Shown: positions 27,827-39,500 of the stretch, piece after piece
Layout: every line of letters starts with the position of its first letter
Position numbering within the stretch: the stretch's first letter is position 1
From: Chryseolinea lacunae
Lineage (GTDB): Bacteria; Bacteroidota; Bacteroidia; Cytophagales; Cyclobacteriaceae
Assembly: GCF_016735595.1 (NCBI RefSeq)
Contig: NZ_JAERRB010000005.1
Coordinates: forward strand, 496,001-560,000
DNA length: 64,000 nucleotides
Reading direction: 5' to 3'
Position numbers and translations under genes: made by a program
The notes under the pieces: model-generated
What the model was told of the DNA's origin: nothing
Database searches by the model: none
What the model saw: only the letters and a program-made list of their open reading frames with translations

Positions 27827-30800
27827 TCAAAAACTAAAATCTACTTCAAGCGTGTGTTGCTCCAGTTGTTGCTCGAACGGCAAGGCGATATGGAGCTCGC
27901 GCATTTTTTTCTGGGGATTTTCGGCCACCTGGCCGATGAGTACCTGAAACCGATCGGCCAGAATTTCTATGGTCTCTGTCTTGAACAGCGATTTGCTATA
28001 CACAAATTGCATTTGCAGCTCGTCGGGACTTTCGGAAACCAACAGCCAGAGATCGGTTTTTGCTTTTGTGAAGCCGGTGTGGTAGTCGTGAATTTGAAAG
28101 TCGATATCGAACGATTCTGCCAGTTCGTTCCGCGTGCTCCAGGTCAGCCCCACATTGAACAACGACGACAGGTTGGGATGCCGCTCGAGGATTTGAAGCA
28201 TCAACACATCGTAGGGATAGGTTTGATGTTGGAAATCGCGAAGCGTGTCGGTTTTCACTTTTGAAACAAAATCCAGAAACACATCGTCGTCGTGAACATG
28301 CGTTCTGAGCAACAGGGTGTTCAGGTAAATTCCGATTTGATCTTCCAGGTCGCTGTGCTCTCTTCCGCTCACCGGTGTTCCGATAACCACATCGTCGGTT
28401 CCCGTATATTTGGCCAGCAGAACGTTGAAGGCGGCGAGGGTCACCATGAACAACGTGGTGCCTTTCTTCTCTGCGATAGCCGTTAGTCCGCTCAACTCGT
28501 TTCCAATCACGCGGAACACCACCTTGTCGGCCTCCGAAAAATGAATGTCAGAGCTTTTGAAATCCGTGGGCAACGCCAGGATATAGTGGCTGTTGTCGAG
28601 TCGTTTCGTCCAATAGCCTTTGTGTTGTTCCAGTTTGTCGCCAAACAGCTGGTTGTTTTGCCACGCTACAAACTCCTTATACTGAATGCGAAGCGGAGGA
28701 AGTGCTTCCGTTTTCTTGCCGTTAAACATTTTATAAAACTTCAACGCCTCGTTCTTGAGCAACGCAATGGATCGCCCGTCGGAAACGATGTGATGCATGG
28801 TGATGACGAAAATAAATTTCTCGTCTTCCAGTTGTATAAGCAAAATTCGCAGCAAGGGTGTTTTGGCGAGGTCGAATGCCTTGCCGGCCTCCTTCTTCAC
28901 TATGGCCTTGGCCGTGGTGTCGCGCTGCGTATCATTGCGCAAGTCGATGACGGGCAATGCAAACGACACATCGCTGGCAGCGTGCACCTTTTGCATGGGT
29001 TCGCCGTTCACCATCTCAAAGCTGGTGCGCAGGCTTTCGTGCCGTTCAATCACGGCAACAAAGGCTTGCTCGAGGGCCAACGGGTTCACTTTGCCAATGA
29101 AGGTGTAGGCAGCCGGTACGTTGTAGGCCTCTTTGCCTTCCAACTGATTCAGCAGCCAAAAGCGTTTTTGCGCGTGCGAAACATTATAGTATTCGCGGGC
29201 CGGCAGCGGCATGATCGGCTCGAAGGCCGTGACCGCACCGGTGTCGACCAGTGTGTCGATTTTTGCTGCGAGCTTGCGCACCGTGCTGTGATACAATATG
29301 TCTTCGAACCCCAGCTCCACACCCAGTGTTTTCTTCACGAGGTTCAGCAGCTGCATGATGTTTAGCGAATGTCCGCCAACTTCATAGAAGTCGTCGTCCA
29401 GCAACACGCTGTCCAGCTTGAGCACCTTGTGCCATATTGAAATGACACGGGCTTCTGTTTCGGTAACCTTTTCGTGGCTTATGTTGCGCACCCGTTCGAA
29501 GTCGGTGGTGCTATCGATGTTCAGGTTCGCATCGGCAGTTGCCGCGGCGGTGGCGGCGCGACAGTCGGTGATGCCCGCCGGTGTTTTGCGGGTGATGGCG
29601 TTTTCGTCTAACACAAAAAAGGGATTGATCGAAAACGACGACAGATCAACCTTGGCCACCGCCACCTGCGGTTGGTTCAAGGCGATCGCACAGGTGATGG
29701 CCGCGCGACCTTCCGTGTTGGAAATGCCTTGTATCATCGCTTCACGCGAAGCAACTTCGGCCTCCGATTTTTTCAGCTTCTTCCGATAAGCCAGCCCCGT
29801 CTCCTTCCAATCCGACCAGTTGATGGCTACAAAATTTCGTTGTTGCAGTTGCATGGATTCGGCAAACGCTTCCTCAAATGCATTGGCCGCCGAATAGTCA
29901 GATCCGTTTCGGGCGGGCACAATGGTGCCAATGGACGAAAACAGAACAAAAAATTCGGGGTTCAGCTCTCGTGTTGCTGTCTCCAGAAAAATGGTGCCGG
30001 CAACTTTAGGGCTTAAGGTCGAGCGCACGTCTTGCAGGTTTCGAAGCGCAATGGACACGCCACTGCTGCCAAGGCCCGAAGAATGGATAACACCATCGAT
30101 GGCGGGATAGGCTGCACGAATTGTTTTCATTGCTTGCTGCACCTGTTCAAAATCGCCGATGTCGGTTTGTATGTAGCGAACGGTGGCGCCGGCCTGCTCC
30201 AGTTCGAGCAGGGCATCGATCCGTTCGATCGCACTTTTGTCGGTGCTCTCCGCACGAAATGTTGCCCACATTTCTCTTGGGCAAATGGGGGTGCGACCCA
30301 ATATGATCACTGTGCATCTGCCGCGTTCGGCCAACATCCGGCTGGCTTCGAGCCCCAGGCCCGTTGCACCGCCCGTCACCACAAACACGCCGTTGTCTTT
30401 GAATTGAAAAGAGCGCTGGATAGCCGTTGCATCGAACACCACTTTGGCAAGTTTTGGCACATAGCGTTGTGTTCCCCGAAGGGCCACAAACCGAATGAGT
30501 CCCTCGTGCAACACTTCCTTCATAACAGAAGCCGCCAGAACATCGTTGGGATATTCGTCGTAGACCACATCCACACACGTGAGCTTCAACACCGGAAACT
30601 CGGTCATCATGGCTTTCAGAAAAACCGACGTCATCTTGTGAAGCGGAAGCATAACGCTTTCCGTCTTGCTGACCCGATGGCCGTTAGACGTTACGGCAGC
30701 AAACCGAAATTCAGGTTGTTGCAGCGACTGCTGAAAGGTTTGAATAATACGGTAGAGTGAGATAAATCCCCGCTCTACGCGATCGTTGTAGTTTTGAGGG

Positions 30801-33331
30801 TTCAGCGCATAGGGCGCCGTGTAGTTATAGAGATAAAAAATTCCGGTGATCTGAACGCCTTGTTCGTCGAGGCTTTCACGAAGCCGTTCATAGTCGTCGG
30901 CCGAGGTGGCGTTAAGCGTGTAGTTGCCGGTCGCATCCTGACTGAACGCGTCTGCAAACGAAACAGCAATGCACCGATTGTTCGTGCCCACGTTCTTTAT
31001 CAACTCGTGGTTGAGGCCATGCTCATCGCAAAAAACGAGAAACACCTGATCGCAGATTTCAACCGCATCGATTTGTGCTACGGCGGGCGTCCAATCCAAC
31101 GCATAAAACCATTGGTCCACACCTTCAACGATGGGCTTGTAGGGTTCTTCATACCAGCACCTCACCTTTTCGAATGGATAGGTGGGCACTTCGACCCTGC
31201 GATGGTGCGCACCGTTGTAGTGAGCAACCCAGTCTATGGAAACGCCGGCATTGTAGAGGCCGGTGAACATGTTCATGAGGGTGTCGTCTCCATGTTGGTC
31301 AATGGCCGTTGTGAGTTCCAGGCCTTTTACTTCGTTTTTGCGCGCCTGCAATTTTTGATAGCACACGCCATCGTTGCCCATCTCCACAAACACCGACACC
31401 TCTTTGGCAAGCAGGTCTTTCACGGCGCGCGTAAATTTCGTTTCGTCGAAGGCAGCAGCGCCGCTGTAGTGTTTTGCCAGGTCTACGGCTTCGGCCATGC
31501 CGATGGTGCCGGTGATAAGTTTGGTGGTGATGTTCCCGATGCCCGTGCCCATGATGGTGCGCACCGGAATGCCATAGGTCAAAAATTGTTTGTAGGTGGC
31601 CCATTGTGCCGCCAGCACCGCGATGTTTTCGGTGAGCCCGGAGGGTCCTCCTGCCAACGTTTGTATGTCGGCGAAGGCTTCTTCCATTTTTGGATACTTC
31701 TTTCGCAGTCTGGATAACAATGCTTCGTCAACCTGTTCGAGCGAAAACAACAGCACAACCTTCTTTCCCTTTTGCTTCACCGCCGGGAGCGTCTTCAACA
31801 CATCGGTGTTCAAACGATCGAGAAGACCTTGAAGCAAGGCCGTTTTGTCCTTGCCATGAACGCCGATGCGGTAAGCATAGTCGGCACGTCCACGGTTGAG
31901 GGTATATAAAATATCGTTCAGCGAACCGCCGGCTTGCGCCAGGTGTTCTGTTATGCGATTCAAATAGGCTTCGAGCGCGGCAACGGATTTTGCCGATACT
32001 TTCAAAAAAAGATCATCATCATTCGAAGCGGTTGTGTGTGCCCCGGCCAACGGTGCTTCCTCCAACACGAGGTGTGCATTGGTGCCGCTCAGGCCAAAGC
32101 TGTTGATTCCACAACGCCGCGGATATGCGCCATTATCCCAGGGTATCGCGGTGGTGTTCACATAGGCACCGCTGTTCTTGAAGTCGATGAACGGGTTTGG
32201 CTTATCGAAATGAATAGTGGGCAAAATGGTTTTGTGTTTCAACGACACAACGCCCTTCATGACGCTGGCAATGCCCGCCGCATTTCCTAAATGGCCGATG
32301 TTGCTTTTGATGGAGCTTACCGCACAGAAATGTCGTTTCGAGGTGAATGTGTTGAAGGCGTCTGTGAGCGATTGAAATTCAATTACGTCGCCCAGTTGGG
32401 TGCCGGCACCGTGTGCTTCAACATAGGCGATAGTTTCAGGATCGATGCCCGCGTTATTCCATGCGTTCACGATGGCCGCAGTCTGGGCCACAGGGCTTGG
32501 TGCGGTGATGCTGTTTGACCGACCGCCGTCCTGGCTCACGCCAATGCCACGGATGACGGCCTGAATATTATCTTTGTCGCGCACAGCATCGTCGAGCCGT
32601 TTGAGCAGGAACATGCCGCCGCCTTCGCCAATGCCAATGCCCGCCGCATCGGCGTCGAACGCCCGGCTCTTTCCATCGCTTGATGTAACACCCAGGTGGC
32701 CTCCGCCTGTGCCCTTCTCTACAAAACTAAGTTTCACATTGATGGCGCCCACCAGTGCACAATCGATCTTGCCGTGTGCCAGTTTCTCTACGGCCTCGTT
32801 CATTGCAATGAGCGACGACGAGCATCCGGTGTCCACCATCACTGCGGGGCCCGACAGTTGCAGGGCATAGGCCATGCGACCAAACACCATCGAGTTCAAT
32901 GTGCCGGTGTGGATGGTGGGGTCTTTTTCGGTTATCACTTCATTGATGCGCTGCAAATACAAATAGGGCGTGAGGTTACTCGACGCCATGTAGATGCCCG
33001 TGTTGCTGCCCTTGAAATCGTCGAGGCTATAGCCCGCATTTTCAATTGCCTCGCAGGCCAACTCCAGGGCCATGCGCTGCGTGGGCTCCATAAACTCGGC
33101 TTCCTTTTTTGAAATCTGGAAGAACTTGTGATCGAACAAATCCACGCGGTTCAAATGACCTGCCGTCTTGTAGTCCTTGTCGGGATCTTCGCCCGAAAAA
33201 ATCAGGCGCTCGCGCGCAGGCTCGCGCACACTATCTTTCTTGTCACGGAGGTTGTCATAGAATTTTTCCAGATTGGCGGCGTCCGGAAATATTCCGCTAA
33301 TCCCAATGATGGCGATGGCATGGTTGTTCAT
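27827..33331 (-). CDS. PKS-NRPS subunit KS - degenerate AT - KR - carrier - C
   Basis: This 1834-residue protein starts with a ketosynthase (1-425) with intact Cys170 (DTGCSSS), His307 (EAHGAGT) and His347 (NIGHLG). Residues 520-720 are an acyltransferase relic: the nucleophile motif GHSLG is MGTGIG (594-599), and the GQG loop is gone. A ketoreductase follows with TGGATGLG (986-993), Ser1132/1133, Tyr1146 and Asn1150. The carrier domain has GGHSL (Ser1322), a PCP-like rather than ACP-like motif. A C domain with HHIVSDG (1513-1519) ends the protein, which terminates in VDFSF. Malonate must be loaded in trans, presumably by the AT at 23397-24650. It would extend the Asp from the preceding carrier and reduce it to a beta-hydroxy (statine-like) unit. 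The ATG at 33331 is chosen because it directly precedes the KS; an in-frame GTG at 33385 is possible. Confidence 0.92.
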   Translation of the reverse strand: MNNHAIAIIGISGIFPDAANLEKFYDNLRDKKDSVREPARERLIFSGEDPDKDYKTAGHLNRVDLFDHKFFQISKKEAEFMEPTQRMALELACEAIENAGYSLDDFKGSNTGIYMASSNLTPYLYLQRINEVITEKDPTIHTGTLNSMVFGRMAYALQLSGPAVMVDTGCSSSLIAMNEAVEKLAHGKIDCALVGAINVKLSFVEKGTGGGHLGVTSSDGKSRAFDADAAGIGIGEGGGMFLLKRLDDAVRDKDNIQAVIRGIGVSQDGGRSNSITAPSPVAQTAAIVNAWNNAGIDPETIAYVEAHGAGTQLGDVIEFQSLTDAFNTFTSKRHFCAVSSIKSNIGHLGNAAGIASVMKGVVSLKHKTILPTIHFDKPNPFIDFKNSGAYVNTTAIPWDNGAYPRRCGINSFGLSGTNAHLVLEEAPLAGAHTTASNDDDLFLKVSAKSVAALEAYLNRITEHLAQAGGSLNDILYTLNRGRADYAYRIGVHGKDKTALLQGLLDRLNTDVLKTLPAVKQKGKKVVLLFSLEQVDEALLSRLRKKYPKMEEAFADIQTLAGGPSGLTENIAVLAAQWATYKQFLTYGIPVRTIMGTGIGNITTKLITGTIGMAEAVDLAKHYSGAAAFDETKFTRAVKDLLAKEVSVFVEMGNDGVCYQKLQARKNEVKGLELTTAIDQHGDDTLMNMFTGLYNAGVSIDWVAHYNGAHHRRVEVPTYPFEKVRCWYEEPYKPIVEGVDQWFYALDWTPAVAQIDAVEICDQVFLVFCDEHGLNHELIKNVGTNNRCIAVSFADAFSQDATGNYTLNATSADDYERLRESLDEQGVQITGIFYLYNYTAPYALNPQNYNDRVERGFISLYRIIQTFQQSLQQPEFRFAAVTSNGHRVSKTESVMLPLHKMTSVFLKAMMTEFPVLKLTCVDVVYDEYPNDVLAASVMKEVLHEGLIRFVALRGTQRYVPKLAKVVFDATAIQRSFQFKDNGVFVVTGGATGLGLEASRMLAERGRCTVIILGRTPICPREMWATFRAESTDKSAIERIDALLELEQAGATVRYIQTDIGDFEQVQQAMKTIRAAYPAIDGVIHSSGLGSSGVSIALRNLQDVRSTLSPKVAGTIFLETATRELNPEFFVLFSSIGTIVPARNGSDYSAANAFEEAFAESMQLQQRNFVAINWSDWKETGLAYRKKLKKSEAEVASREAMIQGISNTEGRAAITCAIALNQPQVAVAKVDLSSFSINPFFVLDENAITRKTPAGITDCRAATAAATADANLNIDSTTDFERVRNISHEKVTETEARVISIWHKVLKLDSVLLDDDFYEVGGHSLNIMQLLNLVKKTLGVELGFEDILYHSTVRKLAAKIDTLVDTGAVTAFEPIMPLPAREYYNVSHAQKRFWLLNQLEGKEAYNVPAAYTFIGKVNPLALEQAFVAVIERHESLRTSFEMVNGEPMQKVHAASDVSFALPVIDLRNDTQRDTTAKAIVKKEAGKAFDLAKTPLLRILLIQLEDEKFIFVITMHHIVSDGRSIALLKNEALKFYKMFNGKKTEALPPLRIQYKEFVAWQNNQLFGDKLEQHKGYWTKRLDNSHYILALPTDFKSSDIHFSEADKVVFRVIGNELSGLTAIAEKKGTTLFMVTLAAFNVLLAKYTGTDDVVIGTPVSGREHSDLEDQIGIYLNTLLLRTHVHDDDVFLDFVSKVKTDTLRDFQHQTYPYDVLMLQILERHPNLSSLFNVGLTWSTRNELAESFDIDFQIHDYHTGFTKAKTDLWLLVSESPDELQMQFVYSKSLFKTETIEILADRFQVLIGQVAENPQKKMRELHIALPFEQQLEQHTLEVDFSF

Positions 33332-33394
33332 TGCAATTCTATTAGAGGTATCTGTTTCAAACCCGCGCGCGGTCTGCGACTGCACGAGGGAAAA

Positions 33395-36300
33395 TTAGAA
33401 TTCGAAACTGTCGATGGTGTTGTTCACCAGCTCATTTCTCGTCAGATATCTGGCGAGGGTCTGGATGGTGCTGTATTTAAACAAGTCGGCCAACACCACC
33501 TGTCCGGGAAAAAGCTGCGACACCTCACGAAAAACTTTTACCAGCTTCAGCGAGTTTCCGCCAATGGAGAGAAAGTTGTCGCTGGTGCTGATCTGCTCGC
33601 GCTGCAAAATTCTTTGCCAAAGTTCCAGCAGTTGTTCCTCCGTTCTATTTTTTGGAAGCTCGTGTGTTGATTCGTCTGTTTTTTGCGTCTTCATGGCAAG
33701 CAAGGCTGCGCGATTAATTTTTCCATGTGCCAACAACGGAAAGCTGTCGACGATTATAAAATTTGCCGGCATCATATAGTCCGGCAGTTTCTGCGATAGT
33801 GTGTTGCGAAGTGTCGCTACATCGATCGCCGTTTTTGTTTCGACGTAGGCCGTCAGGTATGTGTTTTCGGGTGTGTCGTCGTGCAGCAACACCACGGCGT
33901 TTTTCGCTGCGCTGTGTTGCAAAATAATTTTCTCGATTTCGGCAAGCTCCACACGATAGCCGCGAATTTTCACTTGGCCGTCGTTTCTTCCCGCCAGTTG
34001 AATGCTGCCGTCGGCGAGCCATCGGCCCACATCGCCTGTTTTATACAACACGGTGCCGGGCGCGAAGGGATTGTCAACAAATTTCTCGTCCATCAGTGTC
34101 TTTCGGTTCAGATAGCCCTTCGACACGCCCGCGCCCGAAATACAAATTTCTCCGGCAACGCCCACCGGGCAAAGTTGAAGATCGCCGTCCACGATGTAGG
34201 CCTTGTTGTTGTGTATCGGTTTGCCGATCACGGGGCGTTGCTCAAAGTGATCGAAATTTTCGCGCGTAACATAATAGCTTGCCGTGCCAATAGTGGTTTC
34301 GGTGGGGCCATAGTGGTTGAGAAATTTGGTGGCGGGTTGTGCGTCCAGAAATTTTCCAACGTCTTTTGTCTTGATGTGCTCGCCGCCTAACACGATCAAC
34401 CGAAGCGCATAGTGTTTCGATGTTGCATCAAAATTCACATCGTCGGTGATGAACGAGAACTGCGATGGTGTGAGCTTTAGGAACGTAACCTTGTGGCTGG
34501 TCAATGTGTCGATGAGTCGGTCCGGATCGAGGTGGTCGGCCTGCTCCAGAATGTGAACGGTGCTTCCGCTCGCCAGGGCCGGCCACAGACTGGTGTAGCA
34601 AAGGTCGAAGGCGATCGATGCCAGCAGCAACGTGCTGTCGGCCGCGGTTATGCCGCCGATGGTTTTGAACCAGCGGATGTAGTTGGCAAATGAATGTTGC
34701 GAAATGATTGTGCCCTTGGGTTGGCCCGTCGAACCCGATGTATAAATGATATAGACATTGTCCGCTAAGCGCAGGTTGATATCGGGATTTTTGTTTGATC
34801 CCGAAAGCACAAGCCGTTCGTCAAACAAGATGATCGGTGTTTGCAGGCCATCGACTGAAACAAACTCGTCGGCTATCACGGCCACGGCGCCACTGTCGTC
34901 GAGCATGAATTTGCATCGCTCGGCCGGCACACCGCGGTCTATCGGGAGAAATGTGGCACCGGCTTTCATAATGCCCAGAAGTGCAACAAACATTTCCACA
35001 CCCCGCTTCATCCGAAGGGCCACCACATCGCCGGGTTTCACGCGATGCTGTTCAATCAACAGATTGGCAAATTGATTTGATCGCCGATCAAGTTCGCCAT
35101 AGGTCAAAACAACATCGCCGGCATGAAAGGCGATGTTGCCGGGTGTTTGTCTAACCTGGTCTTCGAACAACCGGACGAAGGGCAACACGTTGTTGCGTGT
35201 TTCGGTGGCATTGAAGTCGTTCAGCAGCAAATGCTGTTCCTCGATGCCAACCTTCATCAACTTGCCGATGGGCTCGTGGGCATTGCTCAACACACGCCCG
35301 ATGAGCTGTGTCAATTGTTCTTTCCAAAGCGCTATCGCCTGGTGTGTGAAGAATGCCGGTTGGTAGTGCAGGCTAATCTTCAGATCGCTGCCGCGATGCC
35401 ATACCAAAAGCTTTGCGTTGAACCTTTCGTTGTAGGTGTGCAAGGCTTGCACTGTGAATGCCACGGGCAGCTGTTCCGTTGCATTCGCACCGGCTGCAAC
35501 GCTTTCGAAGCTCACAGACAAATAGTTTTTTTCGCTCGCGCGTTCGGGCACGGGGTTGTAGTTATCCTGCCATTGGCGAAGGACCTCGGCTTGCGTGGTG
35601 AGCTTTTGATACACCTGGCCAAATGTGTCGCTTGCATTGAAGGCACAGCGCATCGGCAGTGTGCGCGCCAGCACGCCGGAAATTTTCTGAAAGCCTTCAA
35701 ATGTTCTTCCCGATTCCACTTTCCCCATCACAAAACTGCCGGGTGTGGCCAGGTGATGGTATAGCAAAACAGACCAGCATGTCAACAGGAAGTCGGAAGC
35801 GTTCTGACCGGAAGCTTCCAGAAAATTATTCAGTTGTTGTTTTACTTTCCGGTCAAGCTCCACGTTCACATGTTGCGGAAGTTCATGTTCTTTGGTGTGA
35901 TCATAGTGTTGAAAGGGGTGCTTTTCAAACACATCCAGTGTGGCTACCTGTTGCTGCCAGAATTGTGAAGCCTCTTCGTTGGCTTCGTCCAGCATCTCGT
36001 TGTGCCACTCTGAATATTGTATAAACTGCAATTGCTCTCCGGCGTCATCGTGCTGTTCGAGGTCGTTGCCATAGGCTGTCTGCACCTCGTCGGCCAGGGC
36101 GCAAAGTGTTGCTGCGTCGCTGGCGAGTGTAGATGCATACAGAACCAGCAGGTGTTTTGCAGAGCCAAAGGTGAGCACCCTGGCACGAAGCATGGTCGAT
36201 TGGTCGGGTGCAAATTTTTCAACCAGCAGCTCTTCCAGTATCCGTGCAACGCAGGGCTTGCGCATGTCGGCGTCGAGGTGAACAACGTCTTCATCCGGAT

Positions 36301-36547
36301 TAAACGGTATGCAATCGCCTTCCACAATTTGCATGGGATAGGCAAGGTCGGCCTGATCGATATAAGATGTTCTGAAAATTTCGTGACGGTTGGCCACGCC
36401 CTGCAGCACGGCCGATAGCCTGGATAAATCCAGCGCTCCGCAAACCTTTATACAGAGGATATTATTAAAATCGTAGCCTGCATGTTTTTGCATCCAGATT
36501 CTCCTTTGCAAAGGAGAAAGCGAATAGCCATTGACAACTGCGTTCAT
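33395..36547 (-). CDS. NRPS subunit inert C - A(Asp) - T
   Basis: In this 1050-residue protein residues 1-435 form a C-like domain with no HHxxxDG; the corresponding segment is LYASTLASDAAT (136-147). The A domain (about 450-955) has YTSGSTGQPK at 602-611, AFDLCYTSLW, FLKLTPSQF, LIVLGGEH and LNHYGPTETTIG; the code is DLTKVGHIGK (aspartate). The carrier domain (GGNSL) is near residue 1010. There is no C-terminal C domain; instead the next gene begins with a ketosynthase, so this carrier-bound residue is predicted to be extended with malonate. Like the Asp subunit at 43721-48187, the A domain is preceded by a C remnant rather than a working C domain; the real condensation catalyst is probably the C domain of the preceding methyltransferase-containing subunit. 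It ends IDSFEF, an acidic-Phe tail. Confidence 0.94.
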   Translation of the reverse strand: MNAVVNGYSLSPLQRRIWMQKHAGYDFNNILCIKVCGALDLSRLSAVLQGVANRHEIFRTSYIDQADLAYPMQIVEGDCIPFNPDEDVVHLDADMRKPCVARILEELLVEKFAPDQSTMLRARVLTFGSAKHLLVLYASTLASDAATLCALADEVQTAYGNDLEQHDDAGEQLQFIQYSEWHNEMLDEANEEASQFWQQQVATLDVFEKHPFQHYDHTKEHELPQHVNVELDRKVKQQLNNFLEASGQNASDFLLTCWSVLLYHHLATPGSFVMGKVESGRTFEGFQKISGVLARTLPMRCAFNASDTFGQVYQKLTTQAEVLRQWQDNYNPVPERASEKNYLSVSFESVAAGANATEQLPVAFTVQALHTYNERFNAKLLVWHRGSDLKISLHYQPAFFTHQAIALWKEQLTQLIGRVLSNAHEPIGKLMKVGIEEQHLLLNDFNATETRNNVLPFVRLFEDQVRQTPGNIAFHAGDVVLTYGELDRRSNQFANLLIEQHRVKPGDVVALRMKRGVEMFVALLGIMKAGATFLPIDRGVPAERCKFMLDDSGAVAVIADEFVSVDGLQTPIILFDERLVLSGSNKNPDINLRLADNVYIIYTSGSTGQPKGTIISQHSFANYIRWFKTIGGITAADSTLLLASIAFDLCYTSLWPALASGSTVHILEQADHLDPDRLIDTLTSHKVTFLKLTPSQFSFITDDVNFDATSKHYALRLIVLGGEHIKTKDVGKFLDAQPATKFLNHYGPTETTIGTASYYVTRENFDHFEQRPVIGKPIHNNKAYIVDGDLQLCPVGVAGEICISGAGVSKGYLNRKTLMDEKFVDNPFAPGTVLYKTGDVGRWLADGSIQLAGRNDGQVKIRGYRVELAEIEKIILQHSAAKNAVVLLHDDTPENTYLTAYVETKTAIDVATLRNTLSQKLPDYMMPANFIIVDSFPLLAHGKINRAALLAMKTQKTDESTHELPKNRTEEQLLELWQRILQREQISTSDNFLSIGGNSLKLVKVFREVSQLFPGQVVLADLFKYSTIQTLARYLTRNELVNNTIDSFEF

Positions 36548-36568
36548 TCGTGTTGCTGCTCTAGTGGT

Positions 36569-39500
36569 TTAGTATTTTATTTGACTATGGGCATTGTTCA
36601 TGGCCACCAGTATTTTTCGGTCGCCTGAAAAACTATTGCGGCCGTGCGCCATCAGCATGTTGTCGAGCAACAGGATGTCACCTTTCTTCCAGGGGAAATA
36701 GACCTTTGTTTTTTCGAATGCATCTTTCAGTTCGGCAAGCACCTCGGGTTCGATTTCAGTTCCGTCGCCATAGAATGTGTTGAACGGAAGGTTGTCGCGA
36801 TCGCCCACAGCCTCGTGAACGCTTTCGTCGAGGTTGATGGCATTGAAAAAGAAGCCGTGATTGAACCACGTCTTTTCTCCCGTGACGGGATGAACGTGAA
36901 CGGCCGGCCGCGCCCAGCTGATCCGCAGGTTATCTTCGGCAAGCCAGGTGTAGGCAATGCCGCGTTCGCGACAATAGGCTTCTACCACATGCTTGTCGGA
37001 TGTTTGATATACATCTCTCCACGAAAGTCCCAGACCACTCATGAGATTGCGCACATACAGAATGCCCTTCGCTTCAAACCGGGCGCGCGTCTTCTCAGAC
37101 AGCAACGCCAACACCTTGCGGCTATCCGCGATCGGTGTTTCTCCTCCGGTGGTTGAGGGATAGAGACAATAAAATAAAATCTGCATCGGCCAGTCGTGCG
37201 AATACGACAACTCGTTGTGCATATTGATGACCTGGTCGGCGGGATGGTCGGTCGATGTATAGGTCTTGTCAGACAGTAGGGTTCGTGGCGAAGACTGGTC
37301 AACATAGGTCATGCCTTTGTCGCTGAGGGCTGCCACCACTTCCTGGAATGCCTCCATCGTATGAATGCCAAAGTCGCGAAACAGTATGCCGCCCGATTTA
37401 TGCAGCTGCTCCTGAATGTAGGAGGTATTGTTTCTTACCCATTGCGCCAGGATGAGGCCCGTGAGGTTGGGCTTGACCACCACGGGATAGGACGTGCCCG
37501 GAAAAAATGTCTCATTCACCAGGGCTTGCGCGCCCAGGTTGATGGGCACCTTCTTCATGGTCTTGAACCTGTCAAACTTGGCTTCCTTCACTTTCTCATA
37601 GTTTTCCATAGTCTTTTCCTTTTGTTTCGACGACAAACTATTCACCAGGTCTTGTATGTTTCTTTCCGAATGTTCGACGAGGAGCGCGGCTAACGATTTG
37701 AATTGGTCGACAAGACCATCGATCGTTTCGGGTTTGTAGAGGTCCGTGCTATAGGTGAGCGATATATACAGTTGTCGATTGATCTCCCAGCCGTGAAACC
37801 AGAGATCGGTTTTAATCTCCTGATGATCGTGACGGAAGTGCGTCACTTCCAATCCCTGCAAGGAATAGGTTTGACTGCTTCCCTCCGGACCGTCCACGTT
37901 TTGCCAGGTGAACCCGACATCAAACAGTGGCGATCGCAGCAGATCGCGGGAGAGATTTAATGTCTCCACCAGCAGATCAAAGGGATAGTCCTGGTGTTCG
38001 AACGCCTCCAGTGTGGCATCCTTTATTTTATTGAGGTAGACGCCAAAGTTGCGCTCGGGGTCAACCGTTGTTCGCAGGGCCAGCGTGTTCAGATACAGGC
38101 CAATTTGGTTTTCGAGCGCCTGGTGATGGCGACCGGCAATGGGTGTTCCCACGGTGAGCGTTGTCTGCTTTGTGTAGCGATAGAGCATCACGTTTATCAT
38201 CGCCAGCACATACATAAACAACGTGACCCCTTCTTTGCGGCTCGACTCAACCATGAACTTGCTCTCGTCTTCCGACAGCGTAAAGATGATACGCTTAGCC
38301 TTCGATGTCTTTGTCTCCTTCCGGGGAAAATCAATAGGCAAGTTTAACGCGGGTGGTGCATCGCCCAACTGACGCTTCCAGTATTTTTCAAGCGTGTCCA
38401 CGCCCTGGTGTCTCAGCATTTTGTTTTGCCACGCCACGTAGTCTTTATATTGAATCTTTAATGGTTCGAGGTTTGGTGCAAGGTTGCGGGCGTAAGCATT
38501 GTAGAGCTCAAGCGCCTCCTTTATCAATACCCAAAACGACCAGCCGTCGCCAATGATGTGGTGCATGCTGATAACAAACGTGAAGTTTGTCTCTTCCAAC
38601 CGGAGCAGCGTGGCCTTTATAAGCGGACCTTTTTCCAAATCAAAAACCTGCGACGCCTGTTGTGTGACGAGGGTCTTTGCTGTGACGTCGCGATTATAAT
38701 CTGTTCGCAGGTCGACCTGCTGCAGCGAAAAATCAAACGTGTTGCTGTCCACAATTTCCTGCATCGGGTGGCCATCCACCATCGTAAACACAGTGCGCAA
38801 AATTTCGTGGCGCTGCACAATGGTGCAAAAAGCTTTCTCCAGCAAATCAACCTGCAGCGTGCCCTTAAAGGAATAGGCATCGGTCATGTTATAGGCCGTT
38901 CGGTATTCGGGCATGTGGTTGAGAACCCACAGCCGCTGTTGCGCGTGCGACAATTCGTGGTAGCGTTGCGCGGCCACCGGTGCGATCTCTTCGAACACGA
39001 CGGCGTTTGCTTTGGCCAGGGTTGGCGCCAGGCTGCGCACCGTGGGATAGTTGAAGATGGACTTGAGCCTGATGTTGGTATTGAATGCCCTGTTGAGTCG
39101 CGACAGAAGTTGCGTTGCCAGCAGCGAGTGGCCGCCATGCTGAAAGAAGTTGTGGGTGACGCCGATTTTTTCGAGCTGCAAAACCTCTTTGAAAATGGCC
39201 AGCAGATTTTCTTCTGCGGCGTTTTCAGGGGCCGTAATTTCCTGTGCGCTTTCGCCGGCAAGATCGGGTTCGGGCAACGCCAGCACGTCGATCTTTCCAT
39301 TGGGTGTTAAGGTAAACTTTGCAATCTTGATGATGTGCACCGGCACCATGTGTTCGGGCAAGCGGATGGCCAGCAATTTCTTGATGACGTCAACCGAAAG
39401 GTCGTGGGCCAGCGAAACGTATGCGCACAACACCTTGTTGCCTCCCTTGAGGGCAATGAGCACCTGGTCGGTTTGAAGAATGTTTTTTATGGCCGATTCG

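Noticed and set aside
33332..33385. GTG at 33385 as start of the PKS gene
   Set aside because: It would add 18 residues with no conserved sequence, while ATG at 33331 directly precedes the conserved start of the ketosynthase. It is kept as an alternative.
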